Source: Gammaproteobacteria bacterium (GTDB taxonomy: Bacteria; Pseudomonadota; Gammaproteobacteria; Competibacterales; Competibacteraceae). Taken from it: a stretch of DNA of 7,589 nt. The position numbers and the translations under genes are program-made. Positions within the stretch are counted from its first letter, which is position 1. Each line of letters opens with the position of its first letter. This document shows, piece by piece, positions 1-4,205 of the stretch. The stretch spans positions 1-7,589 of the forward strand of contig JAIFNF010000200.1 of NCBI GenBank assembly GCA_020047885.1. Direction: 5' to 3'. A model generated the notes under the pieces. That model saw nothing but the letters and a program-made list of their open reading frames with translations, had not been told where the DNA came from and searched no databases.

Positions 1-744
1 CGATAGCGACGCCAGATAATCCTGATACTCCTTGGCCTGCTGTTCCAGGTTGCGCTTTTTGGCCTCCAGGGCATCGACTTCGCTCTGACAGGCATCGACT
101 TTTCCTTGATAACCGCTCATCTTGGCATTGATGGCGCTCTGGATGATGCGGGTCTGCTCGGCCTTGTTGGTGGCTAATTCGCTTTCCAGTTGCGCGGCTT
201 GGGCTTTGAGGGCGTCGTAGTCGTCAGGGCGTTTCTCGACTATGACCGCTGGGCGCTTTTGGGCGGCGTCCAGTTCCATTTCGGCCTGCCTGAGCTTGTC
301 GCGCTCGCCGACGAATTGAGAATGCCAATCCTGACTGCGCTGTTTCCATTCCTTCACCGCCGATTCAACCCGCTGCGCGGTCAGCTTGGCGTTTTCCTCT
401 TCGGCCTTACGCGTCGCTTCCTCCCAAATCGCTTTACGCTCTTCTTCGGGAACAGCTTTGAGGGGTTTTAGATGACTCTCCTTGGGCTGTTTTTCCGAAA
501 TTTCGGAAAAACCAACCTGCAACCCGATTTCTCCCGCATCCGCCAACTCGTAAATGTGGCTTTTGTCGTAACCCAACGACTTCTTCCCATACTCCACGAA
601 GGATTCATACCCCAATGCTTTCCAGCCTTTGCGGTCGCGCATATCCAGGAGCAGATAGCGGGTATGGTTGATATGGCGCTTGATGAGCCGGTCGGTTTCC
701 GTTGCTTCATCCAAGGTCATTTCCATCTGAGCAAGGCTGTTCAT
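1..744 (-). CDS. DNA-binding-like protein with long coiled-coil tail (partial, C-terminus outside window)
   Basis: The frame is open from the ATG at 744 to the left edge, giving 248 visible residues with no stop, so the C-terminus is missing. Residues about 28-75 (YLLLDMRDRKGWKALGY, then SLGYDKSHIYELADAGEI) look like the helical DNA-binding segment of plasmid and phage ParB/RepB-like or DUF3102-like proteins. Residues 90-131 (ESHLKPLKAVPEEER, then LTAQRVESAVKEW) also match a pattern seen in such proteins. From about 95 onward the chain is Glu/Lys/Gln/Ala-rich and predicts a long coiled coil, the layout of KfrA-type plasmid proteins, although I see no clear KfrA sequence match. GGAG lies 7 bases before the ATG, which overlaps the upstream stop as ATGA, suggesting translational coupling. 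A perfect 24-bp palindrome lies at codons 78-85. A role in partition or replication is inference. Confidence 0.8.
   Translation of the reverse strand, partial: MNSLAQMEMTLDEATETDRLIKRHINHTRYLLLDMRDRKGWKALGYESFVEYGKKSLGYDKSHIYELADAGEIGLQVGFSEISEKQPKESHLKPLKAVPEEERKAIWEEATRKAEEENAKLTAQRVESAVKEWKQRSQDWHSQFVGERDKLRQAEMELDAAQKRPAVIVEKRPDDYDALKAQAAQLESELATNKAEQTRIIQSAINAKMSGYQGKVDACQSEVDALEAKKRNLEQQAKEYQDYLASLS
489..512. repeat. Perfect 24-bp palindrome inside a coding region (candidate protein-binding site)
   Basis: Bases 489-500 (G, five T, CCGAAA) are followed with no spacer by their exact reverse complement at 501-512. The palindrome lies inside the coiled-coil gene and encodes GFSEISEK. A perfect 24-base dyad is unlikely by chance in about 7.6 kb. 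The shape, with A/T arms around a short G/C core and no spacer, recalls ParB- or Noc-type binding sites, but it does not match the parS consensus. Binding by the host protein or another regulator is inference. Confidence 0.75.
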
Positions 745-1226
745 GCGCTTTCTCCGGTCAATTCCTGCATGAATTGCTGAACACTCGCCAGTCGATTCAA
801 CATCTCCGTGCGCACCTGTTTGATCTTGTCCCGCGTCCATTGGTGATCGAGGCCGAGGGCGTGGAGCTGCGCCGTGTCAAAATGATCCCGTTTAACGCCC
901 TGCTGGATCGCTTTCCGGGCGGCGCGGCTGATGCCCAGTTTTCCGTAGATATAATTCGTTTCCGCCTCGATGAACTGGCCTTCCGGCGTTTCGCCCTTTT
1001 TGCAGTCCTTGCCCATGAAGGACGAAACGTGCCCTTTGGGGTCTACATAGTGCACGGCGGATTGCAGGGCATCGGTCAGCGCATGGCGGGCTTCAATGCC
1101 GTTCAGTCGCTCCATGATCCAGTCGGCGGCGCGGCCTCGTTGCAAAGCGCGGTTGACCTGCGCGACTTGGTAAGCCGGCGGTGGCTCGAACGCGATGAGT
1201 TGCGGTTGCTTGAGAGGTAGGTTCAT
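741..1226 (-). CDS. Hypothetical protein, 161 aa
   Basis: I do not recognise a family. The product is soluble and mixed-charge, with no signal peptide or membrane segment. The stretch at about 97-140 (GISRAARKAIQQGVKRDHFDTAQLHALGLDHQWTRDKIKQV) is helical and basic and could hold a helix-turn-helix, but this is weak. The ATG at 1226 has a strong Shine-Dalgarno (GGAGG, 7 bases upstream). Both ends overlap the neighbours by four bases in ATGA junctions, so it is almost certainly translated together with the zinc-binding-like gene before it and the coiled-coil gene after it. The context suggests an accessory function of a phage, plasmid or integrative element. The plus-strand frame over the same bases lacks a ribosome-binding site and family resemblance. 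Confidence 0.8.
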   Translation of the reverse strand: MNLPLKQPQLIAFEPPPAYQVAQVNRALQRGRAADWIMERLNGIEARHALTDALQSAVHYVDPKGHVSSFMGKDCKKGETPEGQFIEAETNYIYGKLGISRAARKAIQQGVKRDHFDTAQLHALGLDHQWTRDKIKQVRTEMLNRLASVQQFMQELTGESA

Positions 1227-1477
1227 GCCGCCGCCTCCAATATCAGCCGTTGGAGGTTGAAGCGCTTGGCGGTGTGCCGGGGATCGCCCGATTCAGGTCG
1301 TTTCGGCGGGAGGCTGTGCGTTAAATGCCAGGCGTTGCAGCTTGGGCAGTGGTAGACCCGACTGCGCTTGTGCAGGTGCTTATGGCTGATGAGCGCCAGC
1401 TTGCTACTCAGAGTGCGAATCGCCCGCCACGCCATGACGGGATTGGGATAAGGGACTTTGCCGCAGTGGTCGTGCAT
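1223..1477 (-). CDS. Small Cys/His zinc-binding-like protein, 84 aa
   Basis: Near the N-terminus the protein reads HCGKVPYPNP (Cys5). After an Arg/Lys-rich helix comes RVYHCPSCNAWHLTH, with Cys44, Cys47 and His51. This layout is familiar from small actinobacterial, proteobacterial and phage proteins with a zinc-ribbon-like knuckle. Metal binding through these residues is inferred. I chose the ATG at 1477 because GGGGAG sits 5 bases before it. The longer TTG start at 1513 would overlap the ribbon-helix-helix gene by 17 bases and has no good ribosome-binding site. The stop overlaps the next gene's start as ATGA. The C-terminal 30 residues are basic. Its function is unknown; nucleic-acid binding is the natural guess. 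Confidence 0.75.
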   Translation of the reverse strand: MHDHCGKVPYPNPVMAWRAIRTLSSKLALISHKHLHKRSRVYHCPSCNAWHLTHSLPPKRPESGDPRHTAKRFNLQRLILEAAA

Positions 1478-1496
1478 CTCCGCTCCCCATCGGTGC

Positions 1497-1688
1497 TCAA
1501 TGCGCCTGGTCAACCACGTTAAAAGGGTTCACTCTGGCTTTGGCTCCGTAGACGTGATATTCCAAAACCACCCGGATGAACTCGCCCACCGTGCGATCTT
1601 GCTGCATCGCGATATCCTGCAAATCCCGCTTTAAAGTCTCGCCGGTATGGACGTGGATGGATTCAATGCATTTTTCTTTGTTCAGCAT
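1497..1688 (-). CDS. Ribbon-helix-helix-like small protein, 63 aa
   Basis: A short beta-strand-like N-terminus (IESIHVHTGETLKRDLQDIA, residues 8-27) is followed by a turn and a second amphipathic helix (TVGEFIRVVLEYHVYG, 33-48). This is the usual size and order of a ribbon-helix-helix DNA-binding domain (MetJ/Arc/CopG class). Such proteins bind DNA as dimers and usually regulate their own operon. The ATG at 1688 is preceded by AAAGGA about 9 bases upstream. It is the first gene of a four-gene minus-strand cluster. Only about 22 bases separate it from the terminator hairpin at 1711-1752, which leaves no room for an ordinary promoter. Transcription therefore probably arrives by read-through from the cro-like gene. 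Confidence 0.7.
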   Translation of the reverse strand: MLNKEKCIESIHVHTGETLKRDLQDIAMQQDRTVGEFIRVVLEYHVYGAKARVNPFNVVDQAH

Positions 1689-1710
1689 GTTGTTGATTCC
1701 TTTGGTTGGG

Positions 1711-1752
1711 TAAAAAGCCCCGGTGACTGAAATACGAAGAGGTCACCGGGGA
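1711..1752 (-). terminator. Rho-independent terminator after the cro-like gene
   Basis: Bases 1718-1727 (CCCCGGTGAC) and 1742-1751 form a perfect 10-bp stem with a 14-base loop. Read on the minus strand, the stem is followed by CTTTTTA, a U-run. It lies 26 bases past the stop of the cro-like gene and directly before the ribbon-helix-helix gene, so it should limit transcription into the four-gene operon. Confidence 0.8.
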
Positions 1753-1767
1753 GGGGTGATCATCACC
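1718..1767 (-). promoter_or_regulatory. Possible attenuator with mutually exclusive hairpins
   Basis: The minus-strand transcript reads four complementary segments in order: GGTGA (1767-1763), TCACC (1759-1755), GGTGA inside the terminator arm (1747-1743), and TCACC in the opposite arm (1726-1722). Segments 1:2 (3-base loop) can form alongside the terminator 3:4. Segment 2 can instead pair with segment 3 (5 bp, 7-base loop), which would break the terminator. This is the 1-2-3-4 layout of attenuators. The 2:3 stem is weaker than the 10-bp terminator, so a trigger such as translation or a bound protein would be needed. The pairing is seen; regulation is inferred. Confidence 0.4.
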
Positions 1768-1777
1768 AGCAACGGAA

Positions 1778-2056
1778 TTAAGCCGCGCCTGCTGGGGACG
1801 GTTTATCGACTTCTCCACGCGAGATCTGGACGGTCAGGTCGTTCAGGCCGATTCCCGGCCACGGGAGATCGGGCCGGAGTTCGCGGGCGGTGATCAGGCC
1901 GTGACTGGCGTGTTCCAGTCGGATGGCGAGTTCCGCACTGATGTGGCGCAGTCCGGTACTCACCTGGCGCAGGTAGATCAGCTTCGTTCCCGCCGCTTGG
2001 GCGAGATCACGCCGGGCTTGGAGACTGTGCTGTTTGAGATAGGTATTGATGTCCAT
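1778..2056 (-). CDS. Cro/YdaS-like helix-turn-helix regulator, 92 aa
   Basis: The N-terminus MDINTYLKQH and the segment LAQAAGTKLIYLRQVSTGLR (residues 18-37), followed by ISAELAIRLEHASHGLITARELRPDLPW (39-66), match the Cro/YdaS-type helix-turn-helix family found beside phage repressors. It binds operator DNA, and in the classical arrangement it opposes the repressor. I placed the start at the ATG at 2056, where the domain begins. The frame stays open further upstream, but that extension runs through both operators and codes for a Cys/Phe-rich stretch unlike the family. No Shine-Dalgarno precedes the ATG, and the predicted transcription start coincides with it, so the mRNA is probably leaderless. 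It is divergent from the CI-like gene. The C-terminal 26 residues look disordered. Confidence 0.82.
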   Translation of the reverse strand: MDINTYLKQHSLQARRDLAQAAGTKLIYLRQVSTGLRHISAELAIRLEHASHGLITARELRPDLPWPGIGLNDLTVQISRGEVDKPSPAGAA

Positions 2057-2062
2057 TGTTTG

Positions 2063-2090
2063 ATAATAGCAATCGCTACTAAAAAAACAA
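2063..2090 (-). promoter_or_regulatory. Predicted promoter of the cro-like gene
   Basis: On the minus strand, TTGTTT (2090-2085) and TATTAT (2068-2063) are separated by 16 bases, a fair sigma-70 promoter. Exactly six bases separate the -10 box from the ATG, placing the transcription start at or next to its A. The dyad at 2064-2081 covers the spacer and the -10 box, so a bound repressor would block RNA polymerase. Confidence 0.55.
2064..2081. promoter_or_regulatory. Operator O1 (dyad TAGC-AATC-GCTA)
   Basis: TAGC (2067-2070) and GCTA (2075-2078) are inverted around AATC. One base further out on each side, TA (2064-2065) pairs with TA (2080-2081). The same core recurs at 2119-2130. It overlaps the predicted promoter of the cro-like gene, as expected for an operator of the CI-like or Cro-like protein. 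Which of the two binds is not shown by the sequence. Confidence 0.6.
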
Positions 2091-2116
2091 CAACAAATTC
2101 TATTTACTGAAAAAAC

Positions 2117-2132
2117 GATAGCCGTTGCTATC
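2117..2132. promoter_or_regulatory. Operator O2 (dyad GATAGC-CGTT-GCTATC)
   Basis: GATAGC (2117-2122) and GCTATC (2127-2132) are perfect inverted repeats with a 4-base centre, sharing the TAGC-4-GCTA core with O1. The centres lie 52 bp apart, close to five helical turns, so proteins on both sites would face the same side of the DNA. O2 sits where the repressor promoter should be. A possible -10 TATCAT (2129-2134) overlaps it, but I find no well-spaced -35, so that promoter remains uncertain. Confidence 0.65.
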
Positions 2133-2178
2133 ATTTCGGTAGAAAATGTTTTAAAGCTGGAATTTTCCGAGGTGCCTA

Positions 2179-2565
2179 ATGAAAACAATCCGGGAAATTC
2201 GACGGGATAACCTGATTCGATTACTGGGCAGCTACAAGTCAAAGCGCCAGTTTGCCGAGAGCGTGGGACTCGCTCCGGCTCATGTCAGCCAGTTGGTAAG
2301 CGGGGTTCGAGACATGGGCGAGGAGGTGGCCCGACGTATTGAGCAGGCGTTGGGGCTGTCGACCGGTTTTATGAGCCTTGCGCCGGATGTGCCCGCTCAA
2401 GCGCCGACGATTGAACCGGAGTTGCACTACTTGCCCAGTGACGAACTGAAATTGCTGGCGAACTATCGGCGGATGTCTCCACGACACAAAGAGTTGGTTC
2501 GGGAGACTACCGAAGTGTATGTGATGATGGAAAAACGATCGGGAGGTACCTCCGATGCGGGCTAG
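2179..2565 (+). CDS. CI-like XRE-family phage repressor, short form, 128 aa
   Basis: An XRE helix-turn-helix occupies about residues 10-60, with KSKRQFAESVGLAPAHVSQLVSGVRDMGEEVARRIEQALGL showing the typical positioning and recognition helices. The 60-residue tail (LPSDELKLLANYRRMSPRHKELVRETTEVYVMM) matches tails of other short phage-type repressors. It lacks the Ser/Lys S24 peptidase domain of lambda CI, so RecA-driven self-cleavage is not expected. GAGG lies 6 bases before the ATG. It diverges from the cro-like gene across two shared operators, the classical immunity layout, and probably controls both directions. The ProQ/FinO gene follows 48 bases later on the same strand and may be co-transcribed, which would tie an RNA chaperone to the repressed state. 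That link is inference. Confidence 0.85.
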   Translation: MKTIREIRRDNLIRLLGSYKSKRQFAESVGLAPAHVSQLVSGVRDMGEEVARRIEQALGLSTGFMSLAPDVPAQAPTIEPELHYLPSDELKLLANYRRMSPRHKELVRETTEVYVMMEKRSGGTSDAG

Positions 2566-2613
2566 TGGTCGGCGCGGCGATCGGCAGCCGTCAACCGTGA
2601 GGGGCTGAAGGTC

Positions 2614-3030
2614 ATGGCCAAACGCACAGCCAACCGCCGCCTGGCACTGTATCAACGCTTGAATGCGGCCTTTCCGCTTGCGTTTCCGCTGGACGATGCC
2701 GACATTCGCCCGCTGGCGCGGTCTATCCGCGATGATGTGGCCGCTTGGATTGCACAGCAAGGGTTTGATCCGCGCACGGCCAAGGCGCTGCTCGGGGCGG
2801 TGCAACAGCAGGGCAGTCGGCGGACGTATCAGGCGACGGTAGTGGCCGGGGAGCCGGTGACGCCGGACGGTGAGGCTCATGCGCAACAGAAGATTGCGGC
2901 GATTCTGGCAAAGCGGGCGGCGAAGGGACAGCCACTGGTCAAGACACCCAAGGTGAAAGCGCCGGAGCCGGTTGCCCAGATGCCCACGGTGATCGTCAAA
3001 AAACGGCGGAAGGTGGTGCTGCCTTCGTAA
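2614..3030 (+). CDS. ProQ/FinO-domain RNA chaperone, 138 aa
   Basis: Residues about 10-105 fit the ProQ/FinO fold: LYQRLNAAFPLAFPLDDADIRPLARSIRDDVAAWIA resembles the 'FP..F......RPL..GI..D' start of the family. RTAKALLGAVQQQGSRRTYQATVVAGEPVTPDGE corresponds to the conserved concave-face helices and the tyrosine segment. A helix (HAQQKIAAILAKRA) follows, then a Lys/Pro-rich tail ending near KKRRK (129-133), typical of the basic extensions that aid RNA binding. Family members bind the terminator hairpins of small RNAs and help them pair with targets; FinO acts on FinP in plasmid transfer control. GAGGGG lies about 9 bases before the ATG. It follows the CI-like gene by 48 bases. Its RNA partner is not visible in this window. 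Confidence 0.85.
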   Translation: MAKRTANRRLALYQRLNAAFPLAFPLDDADIRPLARSIRDDVAAWIAQQGFDPRTAKALLGAVQQQGSRRTYQATVVAGEPVTPDGEAHAQQKIAAILAKRAAKGQPLVKTPKVKAPEPVAQMPTVIVKKRRKVVLPS

Positions 3031-3048
3031 GGACGAGAAACGCCATCG

Positions 3049-3066
3049 GGAGAGATCGGCTCTTTT
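3049..3066 (+). terminator. Weak terminator-like hairpin after the ProQ/FinO gene
   Basis: AGAG (3051-3054) pairs with CTCT (3060-3063) around ATCGG, extendable by G-U pairs, and runs into a T-tract (3062-3066) 32 bases after the stop. The stem is short, so this is only a candidate. Confidence 0.3.
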
Positions 3067-3091
3067 TCTTCAACAATCGCTGACGTCACAG

Positions 3092-3164
3092 GAGAGCGAG
3101 AATAGCGGAGCGCTTTGGGTTTCGCGCTACCCCTCCTCGGCCTAAAGGGCGGGGACTCTCGCGC
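3092..3164. repeat. Block of nested inverted repeats, possible IS200/IS605-type end or remnant
   Basis: Three dyads are nested here. GAGAG (3092-3096) pairs with CTCTC (3156-3160). AGCGC (3109-3113) pairs with GCGCT (3124-3128). CCTCGGCC (3135-3142) pairs with GGGCGGGG (3147-3154) around TAAA, with one G-G mismatch and one G-U pair. The layout and wording (CTACCCCTCC, then a hairpin with a TAAA loop, then CTCTCGCGC) recall from memory the right ends of TnpB-type IS200/IS605 elements. No transposase gene is present, so it would be a solo end or a degraded non-autonomous copy. It might instead be an ordinary structured intergenic repeat. Confidence 0.35.
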
Positions 3165-3172
3165 AACATCTG

Positions 3173-3418
3173 ATGAGAAAAATCATTCTGTCTATCGGCT
3201 TCATCATCGCCGCAGGGGCCGGTTGGTATATTCATGACCTGTATAGAACGCAGGGACTCCCGTTCATCAACCCGTCCCCCCACCCTCTGGCCGAAAAAAA
3301 GTGCATCACCAAAGACGGGAAGGTCATTTATGGCGCGGTTCCTGACGGAACCGTGTGCCAGAAATGGGAACCGGTTCAAGGTTCGCTGATGGTCGTGCCG
3401 AGTAAAAAGCCGGAATAA
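3173..3418 (+). CDS. Small membrane-anchored protein, 81 aa, two-cysteine periplasmic tail
   Basis: One hydrophobic segment after MRK (IILSIGFIIAAGAGWYI, residues 4-20) is a signal anchor, probably uncleaved. The following 60 residues would lie outside the inner membrane. They contain CITKDGKVIYGAVPDGTVCQKWEPVQGSL, with Cys44 and Cys62 spaced for a possible disulfide. The pattern recalls short DUF4124-like periplasmic proteins, but I cannot assign a family firmly. The ATG at 3173 has no recognisable Shine-Dalgarno; the bases before it belong to the inverted-repeat block, which may have replaced the original leader. A good terminator follows at 3424-3454, so it is probably a single-gene unit. 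The function is unknown. Confidence 0.7.
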   Translation: MRKIILSIGFIIAAGAGWYIHDLYRTQGLPFINPSPHPLAEKKCITKDGKVIYGAVPDGTVCQKWEPVQGSLMVVPSKKPE

Positions 3419-3423
3419 CGGTC

Positions 3424-3454
3424 AAGGTGGAGCATACGCCATGTGCCACTTTTT
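3424..3454 (+). terminator. Rho-independent terminator after the small membrane protein gene
   Basis: GTGG (3427-3430) pairs with CCAC (3446-3449). Inside, GCAT pairs with ATGT through one G-U pair, and outside, AAG pairs with the start of the T-run. TTTTT (3450-3454) follows directly. A competing stem is also possible: GTGGAG (3427-3432) with CTCCAC (3456-3461). Confidence 0.7.
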
Positions 3455-3547
3455 CCTCCACGAACCTTCTATCGCAGGAAACTTGACGCAACGGTAAAAT
3501 GGGGCCGTGTTTGACCTACCTTATTCTTGCCTTGTCTGGAGTCTCTG

Positions 3548-3760
3548 ATGTCGATACCTCTCCCCACTGAAGCCGACGTCCTGGCTGATCCGTACTCTGC
3601 CCAGATTGCCGAAGCGGCCTACTATCGGGCCGAAGGCCGTGGCTTTCAGGGCGGCTGTCCCGTCAACGACTGGTTAGCCGCCGAGCGTGAGATCCGTCAG
3701 CCCCCCGTGCCGTCCAGTCGGGCGCGGCGGATGGCCCTCGTGTCCCTGCCGCGCCGCTGA
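3548..3760 (+). CDS. DUF2934 family protein, 70 aa
   Basis: The segment IAEAAYYRAEGRGFQGGCPVNDWLAAEREI (residues 20-49) carries the hallmarks of DUF2934: an aromatic-rich helix (AYYRAE), a glycine turn and the ending DWL.AERE. The function of the family is unknown. The rest is short and Pro/Arg-rich and ends RRMALVSLPRR. I chose the ATG at 3548 because GGAG lies 6 bases upstream; an in-frame TTG at 3527 would add seven residues with no ribosome-binding site. It is followed 64 bases later by the DUF2237 gene. Length is normal for the family. Cytoplasmic, with no membrane segment. Confidence 0.8.
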   Translation: MSIPLPTEADVLADPYSAQIAEAAYYRAEGRGFQGGCPVNDWLAAEREIRQPPVPSSRARRMALVSLPRR

Positions 3761-3824
3761 GCGGTCAGGCAGTCACCGCTGAGCTTGATCGATAACCCTT
3801 GGCCTTTGAACAGGAGCACATGAC

Positions 3825-4199
3825 ATGACCGATAAGCCACAAGCTGAAAATGTCCTTGGAACTCCCCTGCAAATTCACTCGATCCATCAGATGACCGGTT
3901 TTTACCGCGATGGCTATTGCCGTACTGATGCCACGGATATCGGTCGCCACGTCGTGGCCGCGATCGTGACTCGGGAATTTCTCGATTTCACGCGCGCGCA
4001 AGGCAATGATCTGGAAACGCCACGACCGGAGTATGATTTTGCCGGTCTCCAGCCGGGTGATCGTTGGTGCCTGTGTGCGCTGCGCTGGAAAGAAGCGGAA
4101 CAGGCTGGAGTCGCGCCCCCAGTGGTATTAAACAATACGCATAAACGGGCGCTGGAGGATATTCCGCTGGAGACGCTGAAGAGATATCAGATTCAATAG
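3825..4199 (+). CDS. DUF2237 family protein, 124 aa
   Basis: NVLGTPLQ, then MTGFYRDGYCRTDATDIGRHVVAAIVTREFLDF, RAQGNDLETPRPEYDFAGLQPGDRWCLCALRWKEA and VAPPVVLNNTHKRALEDIPLETLKRY span the whole DUF2237 family at normal length. The function is not established to my knowledge. The core keeps Cys32 and the WCLC pair (Cys82, Cys84). From memory of the family, the cysteine before MTGF and those around GCCN and HTVC are replaced here by His18, Tyr31 and Ala45. AGGAG lies 10 bases before the ATG. An out-of-frame ATG at 3820 stops after two codons. The next gene starts 6 bases after the stop, suggesting an operon. Confidence 0.88.
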   Translation: MTDKPQAENVLGTPLQIHSIHQMTGFYRDGYCRTDATDIGRHVVAAIVTREFLDFTRAQGNDLETPRPEYDFAGLQPGDRWCLCALRWKEAEQAGVAPPVVLNNTHKRALEDIPLETLKRYQIQ

Positions 4200-4205
4200 C
4201 CCTCT

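Noticed and set aside
489..512. Identification of the 24-bp palindrome as a canonical chromosomal parS site
   Set aside because: The core CCGAAATTTCGG does not match the parS core CACGTG, so only a generic binding site can be proposed.
190..780. Plus-strand open frames at 190-471 and 472-780
   Set aside because: They are antisense to the coiled-coil gene, which has a good start, a coupled junction and recognisable domains. The plus frames lack ribosome-binding sites and family resemblance.
702..1220. 172-codon plus-strand frame
   Set aside because: It overlaps the 161-residue minus-strand gene almost entirely. That gene has GGAGG before its ATG and ATGA overlaps at both ends, while the plus frame has no such support.
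2057..2242. 62-residue N-terminal extension of the cro-like protein
   Set aside because: It would cross both operators and overlap the divergent repressor gene. Its Cys/Phe-rich sequence is unlike the family, and the domain starts at the ATG at 2056.
2239..2886. 215-codon minus-strand frame
   Set aside because: It is antisense to the CI-like and ProQ/FinO genes and has the Arg/His/Pro-rich composition typical of a shadow frame in G+C-rich DNA.
3760..3780. Inverted repeat AGCGGT/ACCGCT after the DUF2934 gene
   Set aside because: A 6-bp stem with a 9-base loop and no T-run is too weak to call a terminator in G+C-rich DNA.
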